DNA of 64,000 bases from Zizania palustris (lineage: Eukaryota > Streptophyta > Magnoliopsida > Poales > Poaceae), in the NCBI GenBank assembly GCA_019279435.1, contig JAAALK010000288.1, positions 52,333,742 to 52,397,741 of the forward strand, in the 5' to 3' direction. Below, piece after piece: positions 11,004 through 22,305 of the stretch. The position numbers and the translations under genes were made by a program. Position 1 is the first letter of the stretch; each line of letters starts with the position of its first letter. The notes below the pieces were generated by a model. That model worked only from the letters and a program-made list of their open reading frames with translations, was not told the origin of the DNA and searched no databases.

Positions 11004-12990
11004 TGAGGAGCCATGCTGAATAGCGTGGGCCTCATGGCTCCAGAAGTGATGAGTCATTGTCAACGATAGTCAAAGAGGACAAAAGAAGAAGAGATCTGCT
11101 GTTTCATGGGCCGCGGGTGACTCAGGTACACGGGCAGCGAGCGACTATCGGGCAGAGGAGGCTGCGAAGTTGGGCTGGCCCAATCCGGGTACATGGGCCA
11201 GAAGCAGTAGAAGACCCACTGGGCTGTTGACCAGGGTTGACTCAGGTACACGGGCGGTGAGTGATTGCCGGGCTGAGAGAGCTGCGGAATCGGGCCGGCC
11301 CAATCCGGGTACCTGGTGCAAAGTCGGTGGAGGCTTTGTCAGTTTCGGCGCAAAACTGACAACCGTCGATCTTGTATCCGACTGTCCAGAAGAGAAGCCG
11401 TAGTCGCTGCGAAAGCTGAGCTTCCAGATAAGTCATCTGTATCTCTAGGCCCACAGTCAGTCAGTCGTGTCTGTAAAAATTCCTAAGGGCAATAGAGTCT
11501 TTTCCTTTATCCTTGCGTCTGTAAAAACCCTAAGGGGCAGGTGGAATGTTCCTAGTGTTGGGTGCCTATAAATAGGACCCCAATCCCTAGGGTTTGCACT
11601 ACCCTTTTGGCTGAATTCAATACTACTCCTTTGGGTCACTTTTTGTCTCTTGCCTTGCCTCTCTCCTCTCCTATTCTTGCTTGCGCCGCCAGGGTGTTTT
11701 GCCCCTGTTGTTGTTGTTTTGCATTTATTGTTGAAGTGAAGTTTCTATTCCCAAATCGTGTGCAGCAACATCAGAGTTTTAATGGCTTCATTTCATTTGC
11801 ACAGCAAGTTTTCCCATGATTTTTGAGGCTTCGGAAGCTTCGGCTGGGTGTGTTCTTCACGCAAGTAGTACTGGTTCTTGCTGTTGCAAGTAGTACTGCT
11901 ATACTGTAGCTACAGTGCTCTGTGCCAGCTTTTCACTTTTTACTGCACAGCTTTTCGATCAAAGTTGACAGGCTCTAGAAACTTTTCTGGATGTTTCCTG
12001 GCGAAGCCATCATCTCAGCTCGAAGCCCCTCAGCTCCGTGAGGCAGGTTTCGATCGGATACACTCAAAGGCTTCGTTCGAACTTCGAACTGCATTTTTTG
12101 TATTCTGTGTGTCTAGCGTCGAAGTACCTTTTTAACGGACAACATCGCATACTTCGAACGACAGTGCGAAGGTACTCCGGTCCTAGCTGTTCGAAGTCCA
12201 CACTTCGAAAGGTTTCGAAGTTGGGTTCGAAGCCCGTCGTTCTGCTAGGCTTCGCTTTAGTTTCTTTGGGGCGTGTCAGTCTTCGCTTCTCTTTTCGAAG
12301 TTTGCTCTTTTCGAAGCTAGAGAGTAGGCTTCGAATTTGGTGCCTCTGTCATGTGACAGGCTTCGCTTCTTTATTCGAAGGTTGTTTGTTTGCGTTGCGT
12401 TTGAAGCTTTCTGTTCGAAGGTCAAACTTCGAAGCACTTGGTTCGAAGCTGCATTCGAAGCTGTGCTCGAAGCCCTGCCTTCGAAGTACATACTTCGAAG
12501 CAGGCTTCGGCGTTGTCATACTTCGCTTCGAAGCATACTTCGCTTCTTGCCACTTCGAACTAGGCTAGACCAAATCACCTTCGGCATTTTCACAACAGCC
12601 TTCGGCAGGCTTCGCAACTGACCTCCGAAGTAGGCTTCATCACCAACCTCCGAAGCAAGCTTCGACCAGCGAAGCAGGCTTCGACAAGCTTCGAATAGGA
12701 GACAAATCTGAACAGTAACTTCTAATCTCTCTGAACATATACTTAGAACATTTCGTTAAGAAGTTTAGGCCTGCCATATCTTGTTTATCTGCCTAGTTGC
12801 ACTACCTTGGTAGCACTCTGTTTAACTTTAATTGATTCTAGGCTAGATACCTTTAGACTTAGGCTATCTGTTCATTTTCTGTTGCTTAGTCTCTTGAGGT
12901 GCGTTGGGTGTTGGGAACAGGCCATATATTCGAAAGAATTTTTTAAGGCGCCCATTCACCCCCCCTCTGGTCGCTACTTTCGGTCCTACA
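11004..12990 (+). repeat. Element D 5' LTR
   Basis: TGAGGAGCC to GGTCCTACA. A GGAGCCATG/CATGGCTCC hairpin opens the LTR. A TATA box lies at 11567-11574. From about 12070 to 12700 there are some 20 TTCGAA palindromes. Confidence 0.95.
11567..11574 (+). promoter_or_regulatory. TATA box in element D 5' LTR
   Basis: TATAAATA within GTGCCTATAAATAGGACCC, conserved in the 3' LTR at 20887-20894. Confidence 0.7.
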
Positions 12991-12992
12991 AG

Positions 12993-13004
12993 TGGTATCA
13001 GAGC
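12993..13004 (+). other. Primer-binding site of element D
   Basis: TGGTATCAGAGC two bases after the LTR end; complementary to initiator-Met tRNA. Confidence 0.92.
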
Positions 13005-13055
13005 GAGGTTAGGGTTTTTCCATACCTTAACCGGTTCTAAACCCCAGTAGTGACC

Positions 13056-15806
13056 ATGACGTCTCCTGGCAAGGTCCCGTCCTTGGAAGCCTATGGCTAT
13101 AATTATTGGAAGACTCGCATGCGAGCCTATCTCATGAGCCAGGGTTCGGACATTTGGGACATTTGTGTTCACACCACGTTTGTCATATTGCCAGTCACTG
13201 AGCAGGGTACTGCTGGTATCATTGCTCAGCATCTGAGCAACAGTAAGGCTGTGAACATTCTGTTTTCTGGTTTAGGTCCCACTGAGTTTGAGCGTGTGAG
13301 TCATCTCTCCACTGCGAGAGAGATCTGGGCTACCCTCAAGGCACACCATGAGGGGACAGCACAGGTCAAGGCTCGGCTCTATCAGACCTACCGGCGTGAA
13401 TATGAGAATTTCACACAGAAGCCGGGTGAATCTGTTGAGGCTTTGTTTGGTCGTTTTCAGTCGATCATAAACAAGCTTCGAGACAACAAGGCTGAGGGTG
13501 CTCAGTTAGTCTCAGATCACGAGCAGGCGCTCAAGGTTCTCCATACCTTGGATCCAAAGATCTGGGAAATCAAGGTATCCTCTATCGTTGAGAGCACTTC
13601 TTACGATACCTTGACCATTTCTGAGTTGTTTAGCAAGCTAAAGGCCACTGAGGTAGATATCCATCTGAGATCAAATCTCACTGGTTCTAGATCAAAATCC
13701 CTGGCCCTTGCTACACCTTCTGTTGATCCCTCTTCTGTGAGTTGTGCTGGGTTCTCTTTGATGTCTATCACTGAGGACCAGCTAGAGTTATTGGGAGATG
13801 ATGATTTGTGTCTTTTTAACAACCGGGTGCGTCGTGTCTATGATAAGAGAATGTTCAAAAGACACGGCACAAAATCCGGATGCTTTGAGTGTGGTGATCC
13901 AGGACACTTCATCGCCGACTGCCCCAAGCACAACGGATATAAGAAGGGCACCGGTGGCAGCTTCCATGACTCCGGCAAGCACGAGAGCTCATCCTTTAAC
14001 AAGGGCAAGCCGAAGACTCGATTCTTCAAGAAGGCCCTGAAGGACTACCGGCGAGAGAACAAGAAGCGCGACAAGGCCTTCTTCACCGAGATGGAGAAGA
14101 GCTACTCCAAGCGGTCCACGTCTTCTTCCTCTTCATCGAGCTCAAGCGATGAGGAGATCGCCATCAGGAAGGGGAAGGACAAGGACGATCCGGCGGGCCT
14201 CTGCTTCATGGCCTTCGGAGACAAGCTGAAGAGCCGCTCACACCAGCACCGAAGATCCCGCAAGAGCTTCTGCTCAATGGCTCTTGGGGATAAGGAAGAA
14301 AAGAGCTCCTCCGACGACTCCGACGACGACGACAACAAGGTATCATCCTACGAGCGTGAAATAGTTGATTTGCTTGAGAGCAATCGTCAGGAGTTGAGAT
14401 ATCGGGAAAAACTGCTTAGGGGGGCTAAGAAGAGGATAGATGAGTTAGAGAGTGAGCTTGCCGTGGCCAACGGCAGAATTGAGAGTCTATCTTCTTCTCC
14501 TTGCTTGGGTGATAGCAGTGAGTGCCCGAAGTGTGAGGTGCTTCTGTGTGACCTGTCGACTCTGAAGTCCAGGTACACAGAAAGGGTTGATGAGAGGGAC
14601 GCTTTGGCCACTGAGCTTGAAAGCGCTCAGCTGGAGCTGAAAGATGCTCAAGCCATTGTCGTCGCACCCTGTGTTGATTGCCCATCTCATCTAGCTGTCT
14701 TAGCTGAGCTGAAATCCAAGGGCGATGAACAGTTGGGTGTTTTGGAGATGTTGAGAGCTGAGCTTGCGCAGACTAGGCTAGAGCTTGAGACACTGTCAGT
14801 TCCACCCACTGTCTGTGAGAACTGTCTGTCTCTTAGAATGGAGTTGATTAAGCTGAAAGCCGAAAAGTCTGTCCAAGTAGAGAGTGAGTGTGAGACCTGC
14901 TTGTCTCAGGTGGAGGTTCTAGCTTCCTTGAGAGAGGAGCTAGCAGATTCTCAGAATGAGAACTTTTACCTCCATTCTATCCTGAGTTGGATCAGTGCCA
15001 GAGAGCCACAGCTTGGCATGATGATCCAACAGTTCAAGAGGCATGATGGGTTTGGGGTAGGTTACACCTACACCAAGGCTGACTTTGAGAGCGCCATTAG
15101 CTGGGCAGTGGAGTGGAGCAAAATGACTCCAGAGCAGAGGTATCCCAAGACTCACTCCACTGAGACCTCCCAAGCTTGTCAACCCAAGGATGGAGTGATT
15201 CATGAACCACCCAAAGCTCCACCCAAGAAGCCTATCTGGGTTCCTAAGCCCAAACTCCTCCACACTTCTCTAGACTCTCTTCCTGGACCCTCTCAACCCA
15301 AGAAGACTACACCGAACACCACTAAGCCCAAGAACCCCAAGCCTCAACCACATCCCAAGAAGCCCACCTATCATTGTGAGTATTGTCAGAGAGACGGGCA
15401 TCTTGCGGAGTTTTGCTTCAGGAGGAAGCGGGTTGAGAGAGCAGAGAAAGCTCGTGGTGGTCAGGAGCAGTTCTACCAGCAGGGTGGTAGACTGTGTGTT
15501 CCTCGACGCGGGGAGAGGCTGGAGGCCAGGCCGCGTCGTGTAGGTGGTGGTAGAGGAGACGACTTTCTTGCCCATGCTCCAGTTGGTGGTGTCTGTTCCG
15601 GCAGAGCTCCAGACCGTGTTGGCTACGGTCCTGGACCTCGTGGCCGCAGGTTTAGGCAGAACCGAGGACCGCGCTTTGAGCCGCGTTTTGGTCCAAACTC
15701 TTTTGATGGTTTTCGCTTTCCATCTTTTGAGCAGATGGCTCGACACTGGTTTAGCTCTTTTGCTAAATCTGGTGCCGGACCATTTGCTCCCACTTACAGC
15801 CATTGA
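13056..15806 (+). CDS. gag: Copia (Sirevirus-type) gag, 916 residues
   Basis: This particle protein has an open frame of full length. The start chosen is the ATG at 13056 in ACCATGA, 52 bp after the primer site; the same start is kept in element F. Residues about 8-190 form the UBN2-type gag region (NYWKTRMRAYLMSQGS). A CCHC knuckle, CFECGDPGHFIADC, is at about 276-289. A Lys/Arg-rich part and a Ser-run (SSSSSSSSSDEE) follow. Then come long coiled-coil-like segments with paired Cys, a second finger CEYCQRDGHLAEFC near 774, and an Arg/Gly-rich tail. The stop at 15804 overlaps the start of the pol frame, which is in the -1 frame. At 916 residues it is much larger than typical Copia gag, as expected for Sireviruses. 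Confidence 0.92.
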   Translation: MTSPGKVPSLEAYGYNYWKTRMRAYLMSQGSDIWDICVHTTFVILPVTEQGTAGIIAQHLSNSKAVNILFSGLGPTEFERVSHLSTAREIWATLKAHHEGTAQVKARLYQTYRREYENFTQKPGESVEALFGRFQSIINKLRDNKAEGAQLVSDHEQALKVLHTLDPKIWEIKVSSIVESTSYDTLTISELFSKLKATEVDIHLRSNLTGSRSKSLALATPSVDPSSVSCAGFSLMSITEDQLELLGDDDLCLFNNRVRRVYDKRMFKRHGTKSGCFECGDPGHFIADCPKHNGYKKGTGGSFHDSGKHESSSFNKGKPKTRFFKKALKDYRRENKKRDKAFFTEMEKSYSKRSTSSSSSSSSSDEEIAIRKGKDKDDPAGLCFMAFGDKLKSRSHQHRRSRKSFCSMALGDKEEKSSSDDSDDDDNKVSSYEREIVDLLESNRQELRYREKLLRGAKKRIDELESELAVANGRIESLSSSPCLGDSSECPKCEVLLCDLSTLKSRYTERVDERDALATELESAQLELKDAQAIVVAPCVDCPSHLAVLAELKSKGDEQLGVLEMLRAELAQTRLELETLSVPPTVCENCLSLRMELIKLKAEKSVQVESECETCLSQVEVLASLREELADSQNENFYLHSILSWISAREPQLGMMIQQFKRHDGFGVGYTYTKADFESAISWAVEWSKMTPEQRYPKTHSTETSQACQPKDGVIHEPPKAPPKKPIWVPKPKLLHTSLDSLPGPSQPKKTTPNTTKPKNPKPQPHPKKPTYHCEYCQRDGHLAEFCFRRKRVERAEKARGGQEQFYQQGGRLCVPRRGERLEARPRRVGGGRGDDFLAHAPVGGVCSGRAPDRVGYGPGPRGRRFRQNRGPRFEPRFGPNSFDGFRFPSFEQMARHWFSSFAKSGAGPFAPTYSH

Positions 15807-18800
15807 TTGTGCAGGACCGAGGATTGGAGGATGTTTGGATCATGGACTCAGGATGCTCTCGCCACATGACGGGACATCGCAGATGGTTCTCCAGTCTCAC
15901 TCCCCCGAGCTTCAAAGAATACATCACGTTTGGGAACAGCGGTCAAGGGAAAGTAAGTGGTATAGGCTCAATTCGCATTTCAGATCATTTCTCTTTGAAG
16001 AATGTTGCTTTGGTTAAAAATTTGAACTTCAACTTGATTTCTATTTCGCAACTTCTTGAGGATGGTTTGGAAGTGCGTTTTAAGAAGGGAAATTCTTCTG
16101 TGGTTTATTCTAGAGGGTCTTTGATTTGCCAGATCTTACCATTCGGTAAAGTTTTTCGAATTGACTTCTCTAGTTCTTTTGGCCCTTCTCGCTGTTTGAT
16201 TGCTGGATCCTCCTCTGAGCTCTGGAAGTGGCATAGGAGGTTAGGTCACTTGAGTTTTGATCTGCTAGTCAGGTTAAGCTCTATGGACCTCATCCGAGGA
16301 TTGCCCAAGCTTAAGATGGAGAAGGATCTAGTTTGTCATCCCTGTCGTCATGGGAAAATGGTTGCCGCTTCTCACTCACCAGTGACTCAGGTGATGACTT
16401 CGTATCCGGGCGAGCTTTTACATTTGGACACTGTAGGTCCAGCACGGGTACGCTCAGTCGGTGGGAAGTGGTATGCACTTGTAATTGTTGACGACTTTTC
16501 TCGATTCTCGTGGGTTTTCTTTTTGGAGTCTAAGGATGAAACTTTTCAATTTGTTCATGACCTGATTTTGAAGCTGAAAAATGAGAACAATGGTCGGATG
16601 CGAGCAATTCGCTCCGACAATGGCTCTGAGTTCAAGAACTCTCAGTTCGTCAGCTTCTGTAGTGATCAGGGTCTGGACCATCAGTTTTCTTCTCCTTACA
16701 CTCCTCCACAGAACGGTGTTGTGGAATGAAAGAACCGAACGCTAGTCGAGATGGCCAGGATGATGCTCGATGAGCACAGGACTCCTAGGCGCTTTTGGGC
16801 TGAAGCCATGAACACAGCTTGCTATCTGGCCAACCACATCTTTCTTAGAGCTTACCTTGGTAAGACATCATATGAACTGCGGTTTGGCAGACAGCCCAAG
16901 GTGAGCCACTTGCGAGCGTTTGGCTGCAAGTGCTTTGTGCTCAAGAAGGGAGGGCATTTGGACAAGTTTGAGTCTCGTTGCTGGGATGGTGTTTTTCTTG
17001 GTTATGCTTTGCATTCACGAGGTTTTCGTGTTTGGAACCTTGAATCCCAGTTGCTTGTCGAGACTTGTGAGGTTTCATTTGATGAGTCCTTGCCTTCTTT
17101 GACTCCTTCTTTTGAGCTTTCTTGTGATGATGAGCTCGGAGAGTCCATCTTCGAGGAAGATGAGGATACTCCAGCTGCTGATGAGGGTGGGCCTTCTGCA
17201 TCCCCCGCAGACCCCACACCTTATGAGACTTCGACTGAGGATGAGGGCGGACCTCTGATCACTACTTCCACTTCGATCGAGCCCCCTCAGCCGAGTCCAG
17301 AGGTGCCTCCTGCTGACTTCGGTGAGGTGACTTCAGATCACCAGGGAACCCGAGCAGTTCAGCGTGACCATCCCTCAGATCTCATCATAGGTGATTTGAC
17401 TGAGAGGACTTTGCGCTCTTCTGCCTCTCTCGCTATGTTTGCTGAATCTGCGTTTGTTGCATCTTTTGAGCCCAGAGATGTTTCTCACGCTCTTTCTGAT
17501 TCTAATTGGATTAATGCTATGCAAGAAGAGCTTGAGAATTTTGTCCGCAATCGGGTTTGGACACTAGTTGAGCCGCCACCAGGATGCAACCCCATAGGCA
17601 CCAAGTGGATATTCAAGAACAAACAAGGTGAAGATGGGGTTGTGGTGCGCAACAAAGCTCAACTAGTTGCCCAGGGTTATTGCCAGAAGGAAGGTATTGA
17701 CTTTGAAGAAACCTTCGCCCCTGTTGCCCGTCTTGAGTCCATTCGCATTCTTTTAGCTTTTGCCGCTTCGAAGGGTTTTAAGCTTTTTCAAATGGACGTT
17801 AAGAGTGCTTTTCTGAACGGGTTCATAGAGGAGGAGGTTTATGTTAGGCAGCCCCCCGGCTTTGAGAACCCTAAGTTTCCTCGACATGTTTTTAAGTTGC
17901 ACAAAGCTTTTTACGGGTTGAAGCAAGCCCCCAGGGCTTGGTATGACCGATTGAAGCAGTTTTTGTTGGGGAAGGGCTTTGTGATGGGTTCTGTGGATAA
18001 AACTCTTTTCCTGCTCAGAGATGCTTCAGATTTCTTAGTCGCTCAGATTTACGTGGACGATATTATCTTTGGCGGTACTACTAATGATCTTGTGTCCAAG
18101 TTTTCTGAGCAGATGCACAGTGAGTTTGAGATGAGCCTCATGGGTGAGCTCAAGTACTTCTTAGGGCTCCAGATCAAGCAGACCAAGGACGACACCTTCA
18201 TCCACCAAGGTAAGTACACTCGTGATATGTTAAAGAAATTTGACTTTGGTGGTGAATTGAAGCCGCAGATGACCCCGATGGGCACTTCTGGGGGTCTGGA
18301 CAAGGATGAGAGCGGTGTCAAGGTCAATGAAAGGGAGTTTCGAGGGATGATCGGTTCACTGTTGTACTTGACGGCAATAAGACCGGACATACAGTTCACC
18401 GTGGGACTTTGCGCGCGTTTCCAGTCTTCACCACGCGCGTCTCATCGGCAGGCTGTCAAGCGCATCTTCAGGTATCTCACTTATGCGCCTGATCTTGGTC
18501 TTTTCTATTCAGTATCATCTTCTCTCGGTTTATCTGGCTTTTCGGATGCCGACTTCGGTGGGTGCCGGTTGGATCGCAAGTTGACTTCCGGTACTTGCCA
18601 GTTTCTTGGTTCTTCTCTTGTCTCTTGGTCTTCTCGAAAGCAGTCTGGAGTTGCTCTTTCGACCACAGAGGCTGAGTACGTAGCTGCTGCTAGCTGCTGC
18701 TCACAATTGGTTTGGATGATTTCCACTTTGCGAGATTTTGGGTTATTCTTTCCTACCAGGGTTCCATTGTTTTGCGACAGCACCAGTGCTATTAGTGTAG

Positions 18801-19000
18801 GGAAAAACCCATGTCTCCATTCAAAAACCAAACACATTGATGTGCGCTTTCACTTCTTGCGGGATCAATATGAGAAAGGTGTCATTGACCTTGTTCATGT
18901 TGATACTCATCATCAGTTGGCTAATATTTTCACCAAACCCCTAGATCAGTCTACATTCGAGCGTTTACGAGGGGATTTGGGTGTTGTGTATCCTTTTTAG
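15803..19000 (+). pseudogene. pol: Copia pol with one nonsense codon in integrase
   Basis: This polyprotein would process gag, copy RNA to DNA and integrate it. The frame opens at the gag stop in the -1 frame, with no ATG at the join, so a frameshift or reinitiation is implied. The protease motif DSGCSRHMTG lies near residue 14. The pre-integrase motif HRRLGHL is near 142. The integrase acidic residues are in LHLDTVGP, RSDNGSEF and NGVVE (about 209, 271 and 308). A TGA at 16727-16729 follows the catalytic Glu directly. The same frame then runs to the TAG at 18998 through reverse transcriptase (FKLFQMDVKSAFLNG, YVDD near 750) and RNase H (SDADFGG, STTEAEY, DSTSA). It is otherwise intact; relatives have Arg at the stop position. 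Confidence 0.93.
16727..16729 (+). other. Premature TGA in element D integrase
   Basis: The codon after the third catalytic acidic residue is TGA. A conserved Arg is usual here in Copia integrases, and CGA to TGA is a single C-to-T change at a CG site. Confidence 0.8.
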
Positions 19001-19497
19001 GATATTTTGCGTCAGTTCTCTTTCTTCTTTACTCTTTTCTTGAGTATTTTTTTGTGTGTGTTCATATCTTGCATATTCACATATCACACTTTTGAGCTTG
19101 CTTCTGTTATATGATTGAACTGCTTTACTTATTCTAGCTGGTACATGCTTTTGATTACTTGTCAATGATCATGTCTTGTCTCAGTTTGCTTGATAAGTCT
19201 GATATCTGTCATATGCATGGCTTTTTATGCTTTAAAATTGAAAAATGATCACCATTGCTTCTGATAACTAGCATGCGTAGGCTGAATGTTCTTGCTATCT
19301 GTTACATGCCTCGTAGCTAGTTCCTGACTTGGATGCACATATGCAACTTGGACATCTGTATGCTTTAATCATGGAAATGTGCTATAAAATAATGAAAAAA
19401 CCAGAAAAATGAAAATTTCATGCCTTTTTATGCTTAAAATTGAAAAGATCCAGGTGGTTTGTCTTGTCGCATTGCATTGTTCTGGACTGCGTACCAT

Positions 19498-19626
19498 AGC
19501 ACTTTGGTATGAACTAGGACACTGTAGTGTATGCCAAGACCAATGTCTTAAGCTTCTGATGGTCCAGTTCTGGCCTAGGCTTGACTTGGTCGGTCAGCAT
19601 AAGGTTTGACATGCAAATAACCCCTG
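19498..19626 (+). other. Conserved 3' noncoding block shared by elements D and A
   Basis: Counterpart of 1861-1988 on the opposite strand. It is far more alike between the two elements than their gag genes are. Confidence 0.75.
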
Positions 19627-19976
19627 GCAAAAATGAAAAAGGGAAAAGAAAAAGCTTGAAAATTGAAATAATAACAAGTTTGCTGAAGCACTTTGTTTTG
19701 GACAATGCTTATCTTGGTAGATATCAGTTAGCTTTTGCATCTCATGCTTTACCTTGCTTGTTTATTGGAACATGTGGTGATGTTTTTGTTTGCAAAAACT
19801 GAAAAATGCGTGCAAATGACCTTCTTTAGATATCATCTGTTGCACTGATCATGCCATGTATCGTTACAGTATGTCTTTTGTTGTATTTGTTAGATGTTGT
19901 AATTGTAGTAAATCATATCTGAGAAGCATGCTTTCCTACACTCCTTATGGACTCTAGTTGAATTCACTGCATATTT

Positions 19977-20085
19977 TGAGGGGGAGTTGCATTTCAGGGG
20001 GAGTCTGTGTCTCTATTGAGTGCTTGATGAGTTCACTTGTCAACAAGGGGGAGAAAATTTGGGATCAGAGTTTAAGGGGGGAGTT
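19977..20085 (+). other. Cluster of extra polypurine tracts
   Basis: TGAGGGGGAG, TTTCAGGGGGAG, CAAGGGGGAG and AAGGGGGGAG occur within 110 bp, in addition to the tract next to the LTR. Confidence 0.7.
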
Positions 20086-20308
20086 CTTACTCTGTTGATA
20101 TCCTTGTTGTTCTGAAATCGCACTCATTTTGAGCTTTTTCAAATCGGTTAACCATAATGACCACTTCTTGCTTTTGTTCGGCTTTTGGTCATTAGGGTTA
20201 AACTTTTACCTTATTTTTCTTCTTCTTCTTTGTTTTTCTTGTGTTTTGTTTTCGTGTTTCCACATTTGTTCGCAGGTGCTGAAGAAGTGAAGTGTTGACA
20301 ATGCACTC

Positions 20309-20322
20309 ATCAAGGGGGAGAT
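20309..20322 (+). other. Polypurine tract of element D
   Basis: TCAAGGGGGAGATT-type tract immediately before the 3' LTR start TGAGGAGCC. Confidence 0.88.
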
Positions 20323-22300
20323 TGAGGAGCCATGCTGAATAGCGTGGGCCTCATGGCTCCAGAAGTGATGAGTCATTGTCAACGATAGTCAAAGAGGACA
20401 AAAGAAGAAGAGATCTGCTGTTTCATGGGCCGCGGGTGACTCAGGTACACGGGCAGCGAGCGACTATCGGGCAGAGGAGGCTGTGAAGTCGGGCTGGCCC
20501 AATCCGGGTACATGGGCCAGAAGCAGTAGAAGACCCACTTGGGCTGTTGACCAGGGTTGACTCAGGTACACGGGCGGCGAGTGATTGCCGGGCTGAGAGA
20601 GCTGCGGAATCGGGCCGGCCCAATCCGGGTACCTGGTGCAAAGTCGGTGGAGGCTTTGCCAGTTTCGGCGCAAAACTGACAACCGTCGATCTTGTATCCG
20701 ACTGTCCAGAAGAGAAGCCGTAGTCGCTACGAAAGCCGAGCTTCCGGATAAGTCATCTGTATCTCTAGGCCCACAGTCAGTCAGTCGTGTCTGTAAAAAT
20801 TCCTAAGGGCAGTAGAGTCTTTTCCTTTATCCTTGCGTCTGTAAAAACCCTAAGGGGCATGTGGAATGTTCCTAGTGTTGGGTGCCTATAAATAGGACCC
20901 CAATCCCTAGGGTTTGGACTACCCTTTTGGTTGAATTCAATACTACTCCTTTGGGTCACTTTTTGTCTCTTGCCTTGCCTCTCTCCTCTCCTATTCTTGC
21001 TTGCGCCGCCAGGGTGTTTTGCCCCTGTTGTTGTTGTTTTGCATTTATTGTTGAAGTGAAGTTTCTATTCCCAAATCGTGTGCAGCAACATCAGAGTTTT
21101 AATGGCTTCATTTCATTTGCACAGCAAGTTTTCCCATGATTTTTGAGGCTTCGAAAGCTTCGGCTGGGTGTGTTCTTCACGCAAGTAGTACTGGTTCTTG
21201 CTGTTGCAAGTAGTACTGCTATACTGTAGCTACAGTGCTCTGTGCCAGCTTTTCACTTTTTACTGCACAGCTTTTCGATCGAAGTTGACAGGCTCTAGAA
21301 ACTTTTCTGGATGTTTCCTGGCGAAGCCATCATCTCAGCTCGAAGCCCCTCAGCTCCGTGAGGCAGGTTTCCATCGGATACACTCAAAGGCTTCGTTCGA
21401 ACTTCGAACTGCACTTTTTGTATTCTGTGTGTCTAGCGTCGAAGTACCTTTTTAACGGACAGCATCGCATACTTCGAACGACAGTGCGAAGATACTCCGG
21501 TCCTAGCTGTTCGAAGTCCACACTTCGAAAGGTTTCGAAGTTGGGTTCGAAGCCCATCGTTCTGCTAGGCTTTGCTTTAGTTTCTTTGGGGCATGTCAGT
21601 CTTCGCTTCTCTTTTCGAAGTTTGCTCTTTTCAAAGCTAGAGAGTAGGCTTCGAATTTGGTGCCTCTGTCATGTGACAGGCTTCGCTTCTTTATTCGAAG
21701 GTTGTTTGTTTGCGTTGCGTTTGAAGCTTTCTGTTCGAAGGTCAAACTTCGAAGCACTTGGTTCGAAGCTACATTCGAAGTTGTGCTCGAAGCCCTGCCT
21801 TCGAAGTACTAAGGCTTCGGCGTTGTCATACTTCGCTTCGAAGCATACTTCGCTTCTTGCCACTTCGAACTAGGCTAGACCAAATCACCTTCGGCATTTT
21901 CACAACAGCCTTCGGCAGGCTTCGCAACTGACCTCCGAAGCAGGCTTCATCACCAACCTCCGAAGCAAGCTTCGACCAGCGAAGCAGGCTTCGACAAGCT
22001 TCGAACAGGAGACAAATCTGAACAATAACTTCTAATCTCTCTGAACATATACTTAGAACATTTCGTTAAGAAGTTTAGGCCTGCCATATCTTGTTTATCT
22101 GCCTAGTTGCACTACCTTGGTAGCACTCTGTTTAACTTTAATTGATTCTAGGCTAGATACCTTTAGACTTAGGCTATCTGTTCATTTTCTATTGCTTAGT
22201 CTCTTGAGGTGCGTTGGGTGTTGGGAACAGGCCATATATTCGAAAGAATTTTTTAAGGCGCCCATTCACCCCCCCTCTGGTCGCTACTTTCGGTCCTACA
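20323..22300 (+). repeat. Element D 3' LTR
   Basis: 1978 bp, same ends as the 5' LTR, with a TATA box at 20887-20894. It lacks about 10 bp present in the 5' copy near 12490, in the TTCGAA-rich zone. Confidence 0.95.
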
Positions 22301-22305
22301 CCGAG
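22301..22305. other. Target duplication of element D, right copy
   Basis: CCGAG, identical to 10999-11003. Confidence 0.9.

Larger units (their letters stand above)
19001..20308 (+). other. Element D 3' noncoding region
   Basis: This 1.3 kb has no supported gene. It contains the block conserved with element A (19498-19626) and three upstream GGGGGAG-type purine tracts between 19977 and 20085, besides the tract next to the LTR. Multiple tracts are a Sirevirus hallmark. Confidence 0.75.
11004..22300 (+). mobile_element. Element D: near-complete Sirevirus-like Copia element
   Basis: It is 11.3 kb long with LTRs of 1987 and 1978 bp, TG/CA ends and a perfect 5-bp target duplication. The order is LTR, primer site, gag, pol (protease, integrase, reverse transcriptase, RNase H), long 3' noncoding region with several purine tracts, LTR. 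Integrase before reverse transcriptase marks Copia. The large gag with two finger regions and the repeated GGGGGAG tracts suggest a Sirevirus. By eye the LTRs differ at roughly 30 sites, mostly transitions, plus one 10-bp gap. A single nonsense codon in integrase is the main coding lesion. Confidence 0.95.

Noticed and set aside
12070..12700. Heat-shock elements in the element D LTR
   Set aside because: Heat-shock elements need GAAnnTTC or TTCnnGAA spacing; the dominant word is TTCGAA with no spacer.
12993..13004. tRNA gene fragments at TGGTATCAGAGC motifs
   Set aside because: These are primer-binding sites next to LTR ends, with no cloverleaf around them.
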